Notes: a model not told the origin generated them from the sequence alone. A stretch of DNA of 45,627 nt from Anaeromicrobium sp. (GCF_025210435.1 NZ_JAOART010000145.1:1-45627); one strand, 5' to 3'. Shown: positions 18,175 through 26,761, counted from the first letter of the stretch. A program made the numbers and translations.

Positions 18175-18413
18175 TATAGATTTCGTAACACTAAGATTTC
18201 TTTATACAGTAACTTGCCTATAAGGGAAAATATATTGAAAATCTTTGGAACCCTGGAACGTCACAACATCCTATTCTACTCCAACATGACTCATGAACCT
18301 ATCTACGAAGATTCACACTTTCGCTTGTGACAAGGACTTGGGTGGAAAAGATTTTCAATATATTTTCCTGAAATAGGCTCACATAAAGCAAGTTTATACA
18401 CCAGAAATCTATA
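18175..18413 (-). repeat. Interspersed structured repeat, copy 2 (complete, 239 bp)
   Basis: The ends are inverted (TATAGATTT at 18175-18183, AAATCTATA at 18405-18413). Inside, 18225-18245 pairs perfectly with 18348-18368, with shorter pairings between (GATTTCT/AGAAATC, AACTT/AAGTT, GCCTAT/ATAGGC). The centre carries a TCAC-AA-GC-GAAA-GT-GTGA hairpin on the minus strand. It fills the gap between two convergent gene ends (stops at 18165 and 18453), so it may also stop transcription from both sides. Confidence 0.88.
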
Positions 18414-18452
18414 ATGACAAACAAACCCTTTATAAAACTTTGTTTTTTCATC

Positions 18453-19892
18453 TTATTTTCCTGCCTTATATACCATCATTTGGTGCCTATAACTAGGCAT
18501 TCCTGTATTGTGGGAAATACTATTTGACAAATATAAGTCAAAATGACCTATAACATTATTATTTGGAATTGTATCATGGGCATGGGGCATACCAGCTAGG
18601 GATGCGGCTATATTCATACCATCTTTAAACACTACAACAGCTCTAGGTTTCCATGTCCAGGTGCCAAATAAATACCTCATTATTGTTGTATCATAGGCAG
18701 TTAATGGTTCAATGTCAGAATGATTATATCCTCCCATCATCTTAACTTTAAATTCCATGGCCGTATCCACATCTGTAATAATAAATATATCTCCCCTTTT
18801 TAGTAAATATTGTCCTTCCCTAAACCAATCTACAACTTTTCCCCTCCTCTGTGGGACTAAAGACTCTCCTGGACTAATTGTATAATTTCTAGGTGCATAA
18901 GTGGAAATGTATATAGTCTGTCCTGCATTAAGATATTGCTCCTGGTCCATATAATTATATTTTAAAACCTTATCAGGAGAGGTTCCTAATTTTTTAGCAA
19001 CACTATATACCGTATCACCAGCTGCTACCCTATAGGTATCCACCTTAGGCCCAGTTTCTTCATAATATATGCCTGCATTTGGTTGTATATTATCACTAGG
19101 AATTAATAATTTTTCACCCGCTTCAATCCTATCAGATGTCAAATTATTTATATTCTTAATTTCATCTACTGCTGCATTAAATTTGTTTCCAATTTTCCAA
19201 AGACTATCTCCCCCCTCTACTGTATAGGTTTCAATAGCCTCTCCTTGTGTTCCCCTTGTTAAGACAACTGACCTAGTCTTATTATCCCACCCCACATTAA
19301 ATCCTAATATTTCACTTATGAAACGAACAGGAACCATTACCCTGCCATCTATAATATAATGGGGTGCCATTTCAATGGATTTTCCGTTAAACCTAGCCCT
19401 AGTAGCTCCCATGATAAAGGAAAAGTTTAAATTATCCTTATTAATACCAACCGTTTTGCTCTCTCCATTCCACCATATACTCCCACCTGCTGATTTAATA
19501 AATTCTCCTAAGGGTACATAGGCCCTATTATTAATTATGACAGGGTCTTGATCATAATTTTGAATTTTATTATCCAAAGTTATATTAACTCTTTTTAGAT
19601 TATTTATATTTTCTTGAACAATGGTATTACTACCAAGGGCTGTCACTGATGCAAAGGGGATTGAAAGGAGTAATAGGGAACCCACCACCAGTTTAACTTT
19701 TGCTATTTTAAGATTTGAAAAATTTCTTTTTACATACTTATGTATAGCTTCATATAGGGACTCATTATTTTCATTTTTATCATAATGAAATTCACTGGCA
19801 AACTCAGCTAAGGTTGCACTAGGGTTTATTTCTAGAATAATACTATATCCCTCTTTAGTTAATTCTAGTTTATGGCCTATAAATATATTCAT
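18453..19892 (-). CDS. Stalk-domain (copper amine oxidase N-terminal) and LysM envelope protein
   Basis: 479 residues. About 62 N-terminal residues are probably cytoplasmic, followed by one membrane segment (about 64-86, VKLVVGSLLLLSIPFASVTAL). Outside are a copper-amine-oxidase-N 'stalk' domain (about 95-212, with NNRAYVPLGEFI and DGRVMVPVRFISEILGF) and two LysM peptidoglycan-binding repeats (about 225-270 and 287-332). A conserved-looking C-terminal domain (about 350-479) follows, rich in His (HSD, MPHAHD, GHFDLY), which I cannot assign. It is probably a wall-anchored enzyme or spore-envelope protein. The stalk domain here does not imply copper chemistry. GGAGG precedes the ATG, and a 61-residue gene lies 35 bases upstream in the same operon. 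Confidence 0.82.
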   Translation of the reverse strand: MNIFIGHKLELTKEGYSIILEINPSATLAEFASEFHYDKNENNESLYEAIHKYVKRNFSNLKIAKVKLVVGSLLLLSIPFASVTALGSNTIVQENINNLKRVNITLDNKIQNYDQDPVIINNRAYVPLGEFIKSAGGSIWWNGESKTVGINKDNLNFSFIMGATRARFNGKSIEMAPHYIIDGRVMVPVRFISEILGFNVGWDNKTRSVVLTRGTQGEAIETYTVEGGDSLWKIGNKFNAAVDEIKNINNLTSDRIEAGEKLLIPSDNIQPNAGIYYEETGPKVDTYRVAAGDTVYSVAKKLGTSPDKVLKYNYMDQEQYLNAGQTIYISTYAPRNYTISPGESLVPQRRGKVVDWFREGQYLLKRGDIFIITDVDTAMEFKVKMMGGYNHSDIEPLTAYDTTIMRYLFGTWTWKPRAVVVFKDGMNIAASLAGMPHAHDTIPNNNVIGHFDLYLSNSISHNTGMPSYRHQMMVYKAGK

Positions 19893-19926
19893 ATTAAAAC
19901 CTCCATAAAAAAGTAACTAATCCTTT

Positions 19927-20112
19927 TTATTGTTCATTAATAAAACTCCTTGATCCCTGTGCATCTACCTTTTTTCCTCCTATTAGGGTAGCCACATTCT
20001 CACCCTTTCCTTCCACCTTCATAGCTACTTCATTATTGTTTAATCCCATTTCCTTTCCAAGCTTACTCTTATTATTTACTAGATCTCTAAAATCCACTTT
20101 AGTTTCATTCAT
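19927..20112 (-). CDS. Small hypothetical protein, 61 residues
   Basis: Starts MNETKVDFRDLVNN at the ATG at 20112, with GAGGTG 7 bases upstream; a GTG three codons earlier overlaps the ribosome site. Hydrophilic, with no cysteine and no membrane segment. I do not recognise it. It is likely cotranscribed with the LysM/stalk protein and ends 34 bases before that gene. Confidence 0.6.
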   Translation of the reverse strand: MNETKVDFRDLVNNKSKLGKEMGLNNNEVAMKVEGKGENVATLIGGKKVDAQGSRSFINEQ

Positions 20113-20259
20113 ACTTTTCACCTCAAGATTTAAAATTTATTTTCTAAATATATTCTTTGTGATTTTCTAATAAATATTAATAGAATCATAAGTTTCCTAA
20201 CAATTATATATTTGTATATGCATAATATGTAATATACTAAATTTTAAGAGGTGTTTATT

Positions 20260-20364
20260 GTGCCTACTTCCTGTAAAGATTTTACATGTGATTTCATATA
20301 CATTATAGTCCTCTCCCTATTTTTTGTTATACTTTCTCTTATTTTAGTCAATTGTTGGAGTTAA
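20260..20364 (+). CDS. Small single-span membrane protein, 34 residues (GTG start)
   Basis: GTG start with GAGGTG 6 bases upstream. The product has a short polar head with two cysteines (PTSCKDFTCDF), one strongly hydrophobic stretch of about 20 residues, and a tail ending NCWS. A perfect terminator follows 2 bases after the stop, so a complete tiny gene is bracketed by its signals. The layout recalls very short sporulation membrane proteins (YjcZ-like), but sequence similarity is not evident. Confidence 0.55.
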   Translation: MPTSCKDFTCDFIYIIVLSLFFVILSLILVNCWS

Positions 20365-20366
20365 GA

Positions 20367-20396
20367 AAACACAGTTTTTGGAAAACTGTGTTTTTT
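20367..20396 (+). terminator. Terminator of the 34-residue gene
   Basis: AAAACACAGTTTT-TGG-AAAACTGTGTTTTTT: a near-perfect stem followed by T6, 2 bases after the stop codon at 20364. Confidence 0.85.
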
Positions 20397-20466
20397 AATA
20401 GATTTATTTATATTCTTTTCATTCATTTTATCTTATTTTCACTATTTCCTCGGAAATGGAAATAAT

Positions 20467-20631
20467 TTATTTCTTAGATAGAACTGTCTTTATTGCATCA
20501 GCTAATAATTCATCTGAAACCTTAGATACTACCTCTTGTCTTTTATTTTTCTTCTCATCTATTTCCTTTAACTTCTCCTTATCTATCCCTTTTTCTTTTT
20601 TCACTTTTTTCTTTTGCCTAAAAAAGAACAT
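20467..20631 (-). CDS. Small basic protein, 54 residues
   Basis: ATG at 20631 preceded by AGGAGG at ideal spacing. The product is Lys/Glu-rich (about a third lysine), beginning MFFFRQKKK and ending DELLADAIKTVLSKK; the centre is probably one long helix. No family recognised. It starts 21 bases after the stop of the cysteine-rich gene upstream, so the two form an operon. Confidence 0.6.
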   Translation of the reverse strand: MFFFRQKKKVKKEKGIDKEKLKEIDEKKNKRQEVVSKVSDELLADAIKTVLSKK

Positions 20632-20651
20632 GCTCTGCCTCCTAAATGGAT

Positions 20652-20816
20652 CTATTCTGTAAAGTATTCACACCTTTTCCCTGTGGATCTATACACAAGT
20701 ATAGAAGGTAATTGATTAGATTTAATCCCATAGAGTTTACACCCATTAGGAAATTGATTATTCCATGTTACATAATAATATTTGCATTTTTTACAGTAGA
20801 TTCTTTGATTCTCCAT
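20652..20816 (-). CDS. Small four-cysteine protein, 54 residues
   Basis: ATG at 20816 with GGAAGG upstream. The sequence has RIYCKKCKYYYVTW, PNGCKLYG and GKRCEYF, giving C-x2-C, C and C, a probable metal-binding knuckle. Very similar short clostridial proteins are, from memory, often labelled 'uracil-DNA glycosylase' in error. At 54 residues it cannot be that enzyme. It is first gene of the pair with the 54-residue basic protein. Confidence 0.7.
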   Translation of the reverse strand: MENQRIYCKKCKYYYVTWNNQFPNGCKLYGIKSNQLPSILVYRSTGKRCEYFTE

Positions 20817-20879
20817 AAGATTACCTTCCCTTTACTTTAAACATATTTATATATTAATATTTTATAAAGTTTTTTTCAA

Positions 20880-21006
20880 TAGGGTTAATCTTCTTTCTAA
20901 TATCATCCTCAAGGGCTAATAATTCGTCTTATAGGTACTAGGATTATTGGCAACTACCTAGACTGGGCTTTCACCAGTAAGCTACATCTTTACTGGGCAT
21001 GCTTTG
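20880..21006. other. Unassigned structured intergenic segment
   Basis: Between the zinc-dehydrogenase terminator and the four-cysteine gene. It contains CCAGTAA...TTACTGG (20969-20992 region) and CTAGG...CCTAG inverted repeats plus GTGAAAGCCC on the minus strand, suggesting a folded RNA or the end of an old mobile element. It is less AT-rich than its surroundings. No ORF and no riboswitch class I can name. Confidence 0.4.
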
Positions 21007-21008
21007 TG

Positions 21009-21048
21009 AAAAAAAAAGAACTCCCTTCTTAATCTTAGGGAATTCTTT
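21009..21048 (-). terminator. Terminator of the sigma-54 redox operon
   Basis: Minus-strand AAAGAATTCCCT ... AGGGAGTTCTTT hairpin followed by a T-rich run, about 10 bases after the dehydrogenase stop. Confidence 0.85.
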
Positions 21049-21057
21049 CCAATGTAT

Positions 21058-22098
21058 CTAACCTTCCATCTCTATCAATATCTTCATTATACTTTTATCT
21101 GTTTTTAATTTTTCAAATGCTTCACCTATATGATCTAATGATACTATGGTCTTTTTATAATCCTCTAATAAAAATCTTTTATGCTTCACTAATGTAATAG
21201 ATTGAGCTAAATCATTTTTAGCACCTGCTACACTTCCTACCATGGATAATTCTTTTAGGATCATTTCAAAGGGTTTATAATTAACAGCACAATCTTCACT
21301 GGCTAATCCAAAGGCTACAATCCTACCACCTGGTCTTACAAGTTTAAATGTCTGATCATAAGTAATAGGAAGACCAACAGATTCAATAACTATATCTCCA
21401 CCTCTGCCTTCAGTTAAATCCTTAACCTCTTCATACATTCCATCTCCGCTTTTTATAACGTAATCTGCTCCAAATTCCTTGGCCTTTTTCATTTTATCTT
21501 CATCAAGTCCAATCACAATTATAGGTGCAGCCCCACATATTTTTGCCATTTGCACATGCATAAGTGCAATAGCTCCGTCACCGATAATTACAACACTTTC
21601 AGCAAAGTTTATATTATGTTTTTTAGCTGAACGGACTACGCATGAAATAGGTTCTAATAGTGCAGCATCCTTTAGATCCATTTCCTGTGGAATTTCATAG
21701 ATCATTTCCTGAGGCACCGCCACATATTCAGCAAATGCTCCATCTATATGAATCCCTAATTGCTTCATTTCTTCACACATGATAGGTTGATTTTGTCTAC
21801 AATAAAAGCAAGTACCACAACTAAAATTAATATCTGCTACTACCTTTTCCCCACCTTTAAATCTTTTTACTCTATCCCCTACTTTTTCAATAACACCTGA
21901 AAATTCATGTCCTGCAATGAAAGGAAGTATGTCCTTAGAATAAGCACCATTATAAATATGCATATCTGTACCACAGATTCCACAATATTTTACTTTTACA
22001 AGGACTTCATCATCTTTAATTTCAGGTATATTTACACTTCGAACTTGAATTTTTTCAGGCTCTAAAAACATAGCACCTTTCATTTTTCCCTTTTCCAT
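21058..22098 (-). CDS. Zinc-dependent medium-chain alcohol/polyol dehydrogenase
   Basis: 346 residues. The catalytic zinc site shows CGICGTD and GHEFSG, the structural zinc lobe CGTCFYCRQNQPIMC, and the nucleotide-binding loop VVIIGDGAIALMHV. This matches the sorbitol/threonine/butanediol dehydrogenase branch, oxidising a secondary alcohol with NAD(P). It is last of three genes in the sigma-54 operon, 11 bases after the ABM gene. The frame starts at 22098, but GGGGG is only 2 bases from that ATG; an ATG at 22083 (MKGAMFLEP, the usual family N-terminus) is an equally good start. Confidence 0.88.
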   Translation of the reverse strand: MEKGKMKGAMFLEPEKIQVRSVNIPEIKDDEVLVKVKYCGICGTDMHIYNGAYSKDILPFIAGHEFSGVIEKVGDRVKRFKGGEKVVADINFSCGTCFYCRQNQPIMCEEMKQLGIHIDGAFAEYVAVPQEMIYEIPQEMDLKDAALLEPISCVVRSAKKHNINFAESVVIIGDGAIALMHVQMAKICGAAPIIVIGLDEDKMKKAKEFGADYVIKSGDGMYEEVKDLTEGRGGDIVIESVGLPITYDQTFKLVRPGGRIVAFGLASEDCAVNYKPFEMILKELSMVGSVAGAKNDLAQSITLVKHKRFLLEDYKKTIVSLDHIGEAFEKLKTDKSIMKILIEMEG

Positions 22099-22109
22099 TT
22101 CATTTCCCC

Positions 22110-22394
22110 CTATACTCTTTTATAAAGATTTACCTCTGTTTCACTTTCTTGTAAATCTCTTAATTTAGGAACGATCTCAACAAAATGTGAAGCCTTCACA
22201 TGTGCATCAATAGCCTCTTGATCTTCCCATTCTTCTATAAAAGTAATTATCTTAGGGTCGTTTATATCTTCATATAAGTTATAGGAAATACATCCCTTTT
22301 CTTTTCTTGTTTCTTCTACTAACGTTTGTGCATATTCTTTAAATTTATTGATATTTTCTTCCTTCACTACTCCCTTTGCAACTATTGTAATCAT
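22110..22394 (-). CDS. Antibiotic-biosynthesis-monooxygenase (ABM/YgiN-like) domain protein
   Basis: 94 residues forming a single dimeric ferredoxin-like ABM domain (MITIVAKGVVKEENINKF, GCISYNLYED, FIEEWEDQEAIDAH). Relatives include quinol monooxygenase YgiN and heme-related enzymes; members often act on quinones or aromatic or enone substrates. Between the enoate-reductase-like and dehydrogenase genes it presumably handles or detoxifies the same substrate. It is cotranscribed with both. Confidence 0.85.
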   Translation of the reverse strand: MITIVAKGVVKEENINKFKEYAQTLVEETRKEKGCISYNLYEDINDPKIITFIEEWEDQEAIDAHVKASHFVEIVPKLRDLQESETEVNLYKRV

Positions 22395-22436
22395 GTTATT
22401 CTCTCCTTTTTATTGGTTATTTTTGTAATATATATT

Positions 22437-24359
22437 TTATATTTGTAAAGCTGTTTTATATCCTTCATTTACTGCATCTAAAATAGTTCTTACCCCTTGT
22501 GCATCTCCGATAAGACTTACCTTTTCATACTTTTCCTTTATGGCTTCAAATAGTGAATTGTTTGGTTTTGAACCAACTGCCATAACTACTGTATCCACAT
22601 TTTCCATGAATTGATCTTCTCCATTTGAGGCAACCAACACTTTATTTTCTCCTATTTCTTTTACTTTTGTATTGGTCATAATATTCACATTTAAGTTTTC
22701 TAGGGCTTCCATTAGGAAGAATTTTACTCCTGCCTCACAATCTCTTGCAATTGTATCTGTAAGTTCAACCAAAGTTACATTCTTACCATGTTTTGCTAAA
22801 TGCTCTGCCGTTTCAGCTCCTACAAGGCCGCCTCCTATAACAACTACATTTTGTCCTGCTTCATCCCATCCTCCTAATACACTATTTGAAGTTAGAACTA
22901 TAGGATGGTCTACTCCTTGAAGGGGCGGAATAAATGGTATAGCTCCTGTTGCTACTATAATGTGGTCTGCCTTTTGGTTTTCTAATAGGTCTTCGTCCAC
23001 CTTTGTATTTAAGTGAATATGAACACCAAGCTTTTCTAATTGATTCTTTTGCCATACGATAAAGGATGTGATTTCTGACTTAGTAGGAGGAACAGCTGCT
23101 AATAATAATTGTCCTCCAAGTTCCTTATCTTTTTCAAATATATGAACTTCATGACCACGTTTTGCTGCTACAATAGCAGCTTCCATTCCACCAGGTCCAC
23201 CACCTATAATAAATACCTTTTTCTTTTCCTTAGCTTCTGATATAAAAAGCCCTTTCTCATTTCCCGTAAGGGGATTTAATACACAATTTACAGGCAAATC
23301 TTCAGAAAGCATTCCTGAACAACCCTGACGGCAAGCGATACATTCTATAATTTCATCAAACATTCCTTCTTTTGCCTTGTTTGGTAGGTCTGGATCAGCT
23401 AAAGAAGCTCTTGCCATACCTATCATATCTGCCTTTTGTGATAATAATATTCCTTCTGCTAAGAATGGATTATTAATACGTCCTGATGTAATCACTGGAA
23501 TAGATAATATGGATTTAAATTCTTTAGCAAAATCTGCTTCCCATCCATGTTTAACTGCCGCAGGAGCTGTTATATGAAAACCACTTGCATAAACGCCTAC
23601 AGACACATCAATGGCAGCAACCCCTGCATTTTCTAGTATTTTTACGATAACTTTTGTATCTTCTATTGTTAATCCATTTTCAATTAACTCATCTGCAGAT
23701 ATTCTATATAGGATAGGATAATCTTTCCCTGCCTTTTCTTGGATATTTTCAATAATTTCAAGGGCAAATCTAGCTCTATTCATCACATTACCGCCATACT
23801 TATCTACTCTCTTGTTAGAAAAAGGTGACATAAATTGGTTAATCAAATAACCATGTGCCCCTTGTAATTCAACGGCATCAAATCCTGCTTTTTTAGCTCT
23901 TAAAGCTGCATCTCCAAATTGTTCTACAATAATTTGAATCTCCTCTTGTGTTAAAGGATGGGGCATTTCGCCTATTACAGGGTCAGGAATAGGAGATGGT
24001 GCTACGATTTTCATTCCCGTAAGTGCACTGCTAGTTTCTCTTCCTGCATGGAAAATTTGAAGAGCAATTTTTGCTCCATGCTTATGAACTCTTTTTGTTA
24101 ATTCTTTATTTGAGTCCATCTGCTCATCATTCCACATACAACCCATATACTTAAAGCCTTTGCCCTCTGGAGCAATGGCATAATTTTCAGTGATTATAAG
24201 GCCAAATCCTCCCTTAGCTTTAGCTTCATGATAATCAATAAATCTGTCTGTAATTGTGCCATCTTCATTACAAAGACTAACAACCATAGGTGGTACTACA
24301 AAACGGTTTTTGATCTCTAGCTTTCCTATGCTAATTGGTTCAAATACTTTCTTTAACAT
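22437..24359 (-). CDS. Old-yellow-enzyme/2-enoate reductase family flavoenzyme
   Basis: 640 residues in three parts. An FMN TIM barrel (about 1-340) shows KNRFVVPPM, HAGRETSS and GAHGYLINQFMSP. A [4Fe-4S] motif C-x2-C-x3-C-x11-C lies near 345 (CIACRQGC). A C-terminal FAD/NAD module has VFIIGGGPGGMEAA and VVVIGGGLVGAETA. This is the layout of 2-enoate reductase, 2,4-dienoyl-CoA reductase and bile-acid/cinnamate reductases: NAD(P)H-driven reduction of an activated C=C bond. The start at 24359 has GGAGG 8 bases upstream; the frame is open to 24419 but would cross the sigma-54 promoter. First gene of the operon. Confidence 0.9.
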   Translation of the reverse strand: MLKKVFEPISIGKLEIKNRFVVPPMVVSLCNEDGTITDRFIDYHEAKAKGGFGLIITENYAIAPEGKGFKYMGCMWNDEQMDSNKELTKRVHKHGAKIALQIFHAGRETSSALTGMKIVAPSPIPDPVIGEMPHPLTQEEIQIIVEQFGDAALRAKKAGFDAVELQGAHGYLINQFMSPFSNKRVDKYGGNVMNRARFALEIIENIQEKAGKDYPILYRISADELIENGLTIEDTKVIVKILENAGVAAIDVSVGVYASGFHITAPAAVKHGWEADFAKEFKSILSIPVITSGRINNPFLAEGILLSQKADMIGMARASLADPDLPNKAKEGMFDEIIECIACRQGCSGMLSEDLPVNCVLNPLTGNEKGLFISEAKEKKKVFIIGGGPGGMEAAIVAAKRGHEVHIFEKDKELGGQLLLAAVPPTKSEITSFIVWQKNQLEKLGVHIHLNTKVDEDLLENQKADHIIVATGAIPFIPPLQGVDHPIVLTSNSVLGGWDEAGQNVVVIGGGLVGAETAEHLAKHGKNVTLVELTDTIARDCEAGVKFFLMEALENLNVNIMTNTKVKEIGENKVLVASNGEDQFMENVDTVVMAVGSKPNNSLFEAIKEKYEKVSLIGDAQGVRTILDAVNEGYKTALQI

Positions 24360-24401
24360 ATTTATTCCTCCAAAATTGTTTATTGTTTCACAAATATACA
24401 T

Positions 24402-24419
24402 AAGCAATACTAATGCCAA
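24402..24419 (-). promoter_or_regulatory. Sigma-54 (-24/-12) promoter
   Basis: TTGGCATTAGTATTGCTT on the minus strand has the invariant GG and GC separated by exactly 10 bases and matches the TTGGCA-N6-TTGCT consensus. It lies about 43 bases upstream of the flavoenzyme start codon. Confidence 0.85.
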
Positions 24420-24640
24420 TTTTCATAAGAATAAAATAAAAAATATTTTTTATAATTTTTTAGAAAAACTTAATCCTATAATAAAGTTTTATTATTTATT
24501 TTTTGTGATAAAGATTGATTTTAACCCGTTTATTTCAAAAATGTAATTCCATATTCTTAAAAATATTATGAAGAAATATGACTTCACAGTTAGTAACAAG
24601 CTATTGCTTAAGGTATTTTAAAATATTTCTACAAAACAAA

Positions 24641-24693
24641 CATGTCTCACATATGACACATGTTTCAGTTTCATGTGTCATTTATGAGACATG
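24641..24693 (-). promoter_or_regulatory. Tandem upstream activator sites for the sigma-54 regulator
   Basis: Two palindromes with the same design, TGT(C/G)TCA-N4-TGA(C/G)ACA: one at 24643-24660, one at 24674-24691, centres 31 bp apart (about three helical turns). They lie 220-290 bp upstream of the -24/-12 promoter and just beyond the regulator gene, as expected for an enhancer-binding activator. A CACATG ... CATGTG repeat bridges the two. Confidence 0.8.
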
Positions 24694-24748
24694 CTTTAAA
24701 TAATCATAAGGTTTCAATATTCAAACACCCTAAACCCTACTACATTTT

Positions 24749-26761
24749 TTATTTCCTATAATTTTCCCAATCTATGTTTAAGCTTTTTAATTTTCTGTAC
24801 ATTTTACTCCTACTAAAGCCTAATTTTTGTGCTGATTTTTTTATATTCCCATTATTTTTTTTCAGTATAGTTATGATAAATTCTTTTTCATTATTTTCAA
24901 TCACCTGATCATAATTATACTTTTCCACTTTCACATTACACAAAATCTTATCTGGAAGATCTTTGTCTTGTATATAATCTTCCTCACATATATTAATGGC
25001 TCTTTCAAAGACATTACTAAGCTCCCTTACATTCCCTACCCAATCATAAGCATTTAGTAATTTTTTCGTATTTTCATCTAATCCCTTTATCTTTTTATTT
25101 AATTTTTTGTTAAACTCTTTTATAAAAGCTTCTATGAGTATTTCAATATCTTCTTTTCGTTCTCTTAAGGGAGGTATATAAATATTTAACACATTTATTC
25201 TATAATAGAGATCTAATCTAAAGGAATTTTCCGAAACCATATTTTCTAAATTTCTATGGGTAGCAGCTATAATTCTCACATCAATCTTTTTAGGATTTCT
25301 CCCTCCTATCCTATAAACTTCTTTCGTTTGAAGAACTCTTAAAAGAGATGCCTGAACTTCAAGGGGCATATCTCCAATTTCATCTAAAAATATAGTTCCT
25401 CCATTTGCAAGTTCAAATTTGCCAGGGTTCCCTTCTTTTTTAGATCCTGTAAAAGCCCCTCCCTCATAACCAAAAAGCTCACTTTCTATAAGTCCACTAG
25501 GAATAGCTCCACAATTAATGGCGATAAATGGTTTATTTTTTCTTTTGCTAGCGCTGTGAATAGAATGAGCCATTAACTCTTTTCCCGTACCACTTTCTCC
25601 TACGATTAACACATTAGACGAACTATCCGCTGCTATTTTTCCAATATGTATAGCCTCTTTCATGACCTGAGACTGGAAGGTAATATCTTCAAAGCTATAA
25701 TAGGCAGTAGATCGTAACATTTTATTCACTAGCTCATGTACTTTTTCCATTTCTTTTAAGATGATAATGAACCCTTTTATATTTTCTTCATTCCATATAA
25801 TAGAGATGGACAAAATACAATTTAGTATATTTCCTGAATGAAGTCTTAACCTTTGTTCTTGATCTATAGTGTCTTTTTTTGAATGGATTAGCTTTTCTAA
25901 ATTCATATCTTCTAACAAATACTCTCTTACGTCTTTATGAATATAATTTTTTCCCATATCTAGTTCCATGAGTTTTAAGGCTTTTTCATTTATACTTATG
26001 ATTTTCATATTTTTGTCTAATATGATGATTCCCTCGGATATACTCTGAAAAGCTTTTTCTCTTTGTATGATTAAATCTTGTTTTTCTGCTAACTCACTTT
26101 CAATAATCATTTGTCTTTCAATAGCTCCTGCAGCTGCAGTGACCATGCTAAGAATATGAGGATTTGCATCTGCTAAGACACAGGAGATACTCAAGCAGCC
26201 TATTAAATTTCCTTCCCTATCATGAACAGGAGCTGCTGAACAACTAAGGGGATGATTTTCTAGTGCGAAATGCTCTGCTCCCAAAATTTGAATAGGTCTA
26301 TCTAAATAAATAGTGGTTCCTATGCCATTTGTCCCTATATATACTTCCTTACACAAAGCTTTTTTATTATGAACTTCAATCTTTTCAAGGTCTTCTTTAT
26401 CTCCTATTACCTCTAATACACAACAGCTTTTATCTGCCACTATTACAGTACAACCTGATCCCTTAAATGAATCATATAGATTTTCCATATAAGGAACTGC
26501 TGACCTTATAAAGGCATCACTCTCTTTCCTTTTTCTTTCAAATTCTTCTTCAGATATATAAATCGGGTCATTATGCTGTGGATTCACATGATTCTCCACA
26601 CTTCTAGCCCATGACTCAGCAATAAAATCTCTTATCTGATTACTGGGTTTAATCCCTTTAAACACAAAGTTTTCCCATTCTTCATAAAGCTCATGGTTTT
26701 TTTTCCTATCAATCATATCCATATCAAGTTTCATGAGTGATAAAACTTGATATTTCACCAC
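24749..26761 (-). CDS. Sigma-54-dependent activator, AcoR-like (GAF-PAS-AAA+-Fis)
   Basis: 670 residues. A GAF-type sensory part lies at about 60-215, a PAS domain at about 225-330, an AAA+ core at about 350-580 and a Fis-type HTH at about 625-668. The core has Walker A GESGTGKE, the sigma-54-contacting loop GAFTGS, Walker [12 protein letters not shown] and the RIGG region. The loop reads GAFTGS in place of the usual GAFTGA. The overall arrangement resembles AcoR/DhaR activators of alcohol or acetoin genes. It sits directly upstream of the enoate reductase operon, whose promoter and activator sites are visible. The start is uncertain: GTG at 26761 has a poorly spaced ribosome site, and ATG at 26734 is the alternative. 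Confidence 0.9.
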   Translation of the reverse strand: MVKYQVLSLMKLDMDMIDRKKNHELYEEWENFVFKGIKPSNQIRDFIAESWARSVENHVNPQHNDPIYISEEEFERKRKESDAFIRSAVPYMENLYDSFKGSGCTVIVADKSCCVLEVIGDKEDLEKIEVHNKKALCKEVYIGTNGIGTTIYLDRPIQILGAEHFALENHPLSCSAAPVHDREGNLIGCLSISCVLADANPHILSMVTAAAGAIERQMIIESELAEKQDLIIQREKAFQSISEGIIILDKNMKIISINEKALKLMELDMGKNYIHKDVREYLLEDMNLEKLIHSKKDTIDQEQRLRLHSGNILNCILSISIIWNEENIKGFIIILKEMEKVHELVNKMLRSTAYYSFEDITFQSQVMKEAIHIGKIAADSSSNVLIVGESGTGKELMAHSIHSASKRKNKPFIAINCGAIPSGLIESELFGYEGGAFTGSKKEGNPGKFELANGGTIFLDEIGDMPLEVQASLLRVLQTKEVYRIGGRNPKKIDVRIIAATHRNLENMVSENSFRLDLYYRINVLNIYIPPLRERKEDIEILIEAFIKEFNKKLNKKIKGLDENTKKLLNAYDWVGNVRELSNVFERAINICEEDYIQDKDLPDKILCNVKVEKYNYDQVIENNEKEFIITILKKNNGNIKKSAQKLGFSRSKMYRKLKSLNIDWENYRK

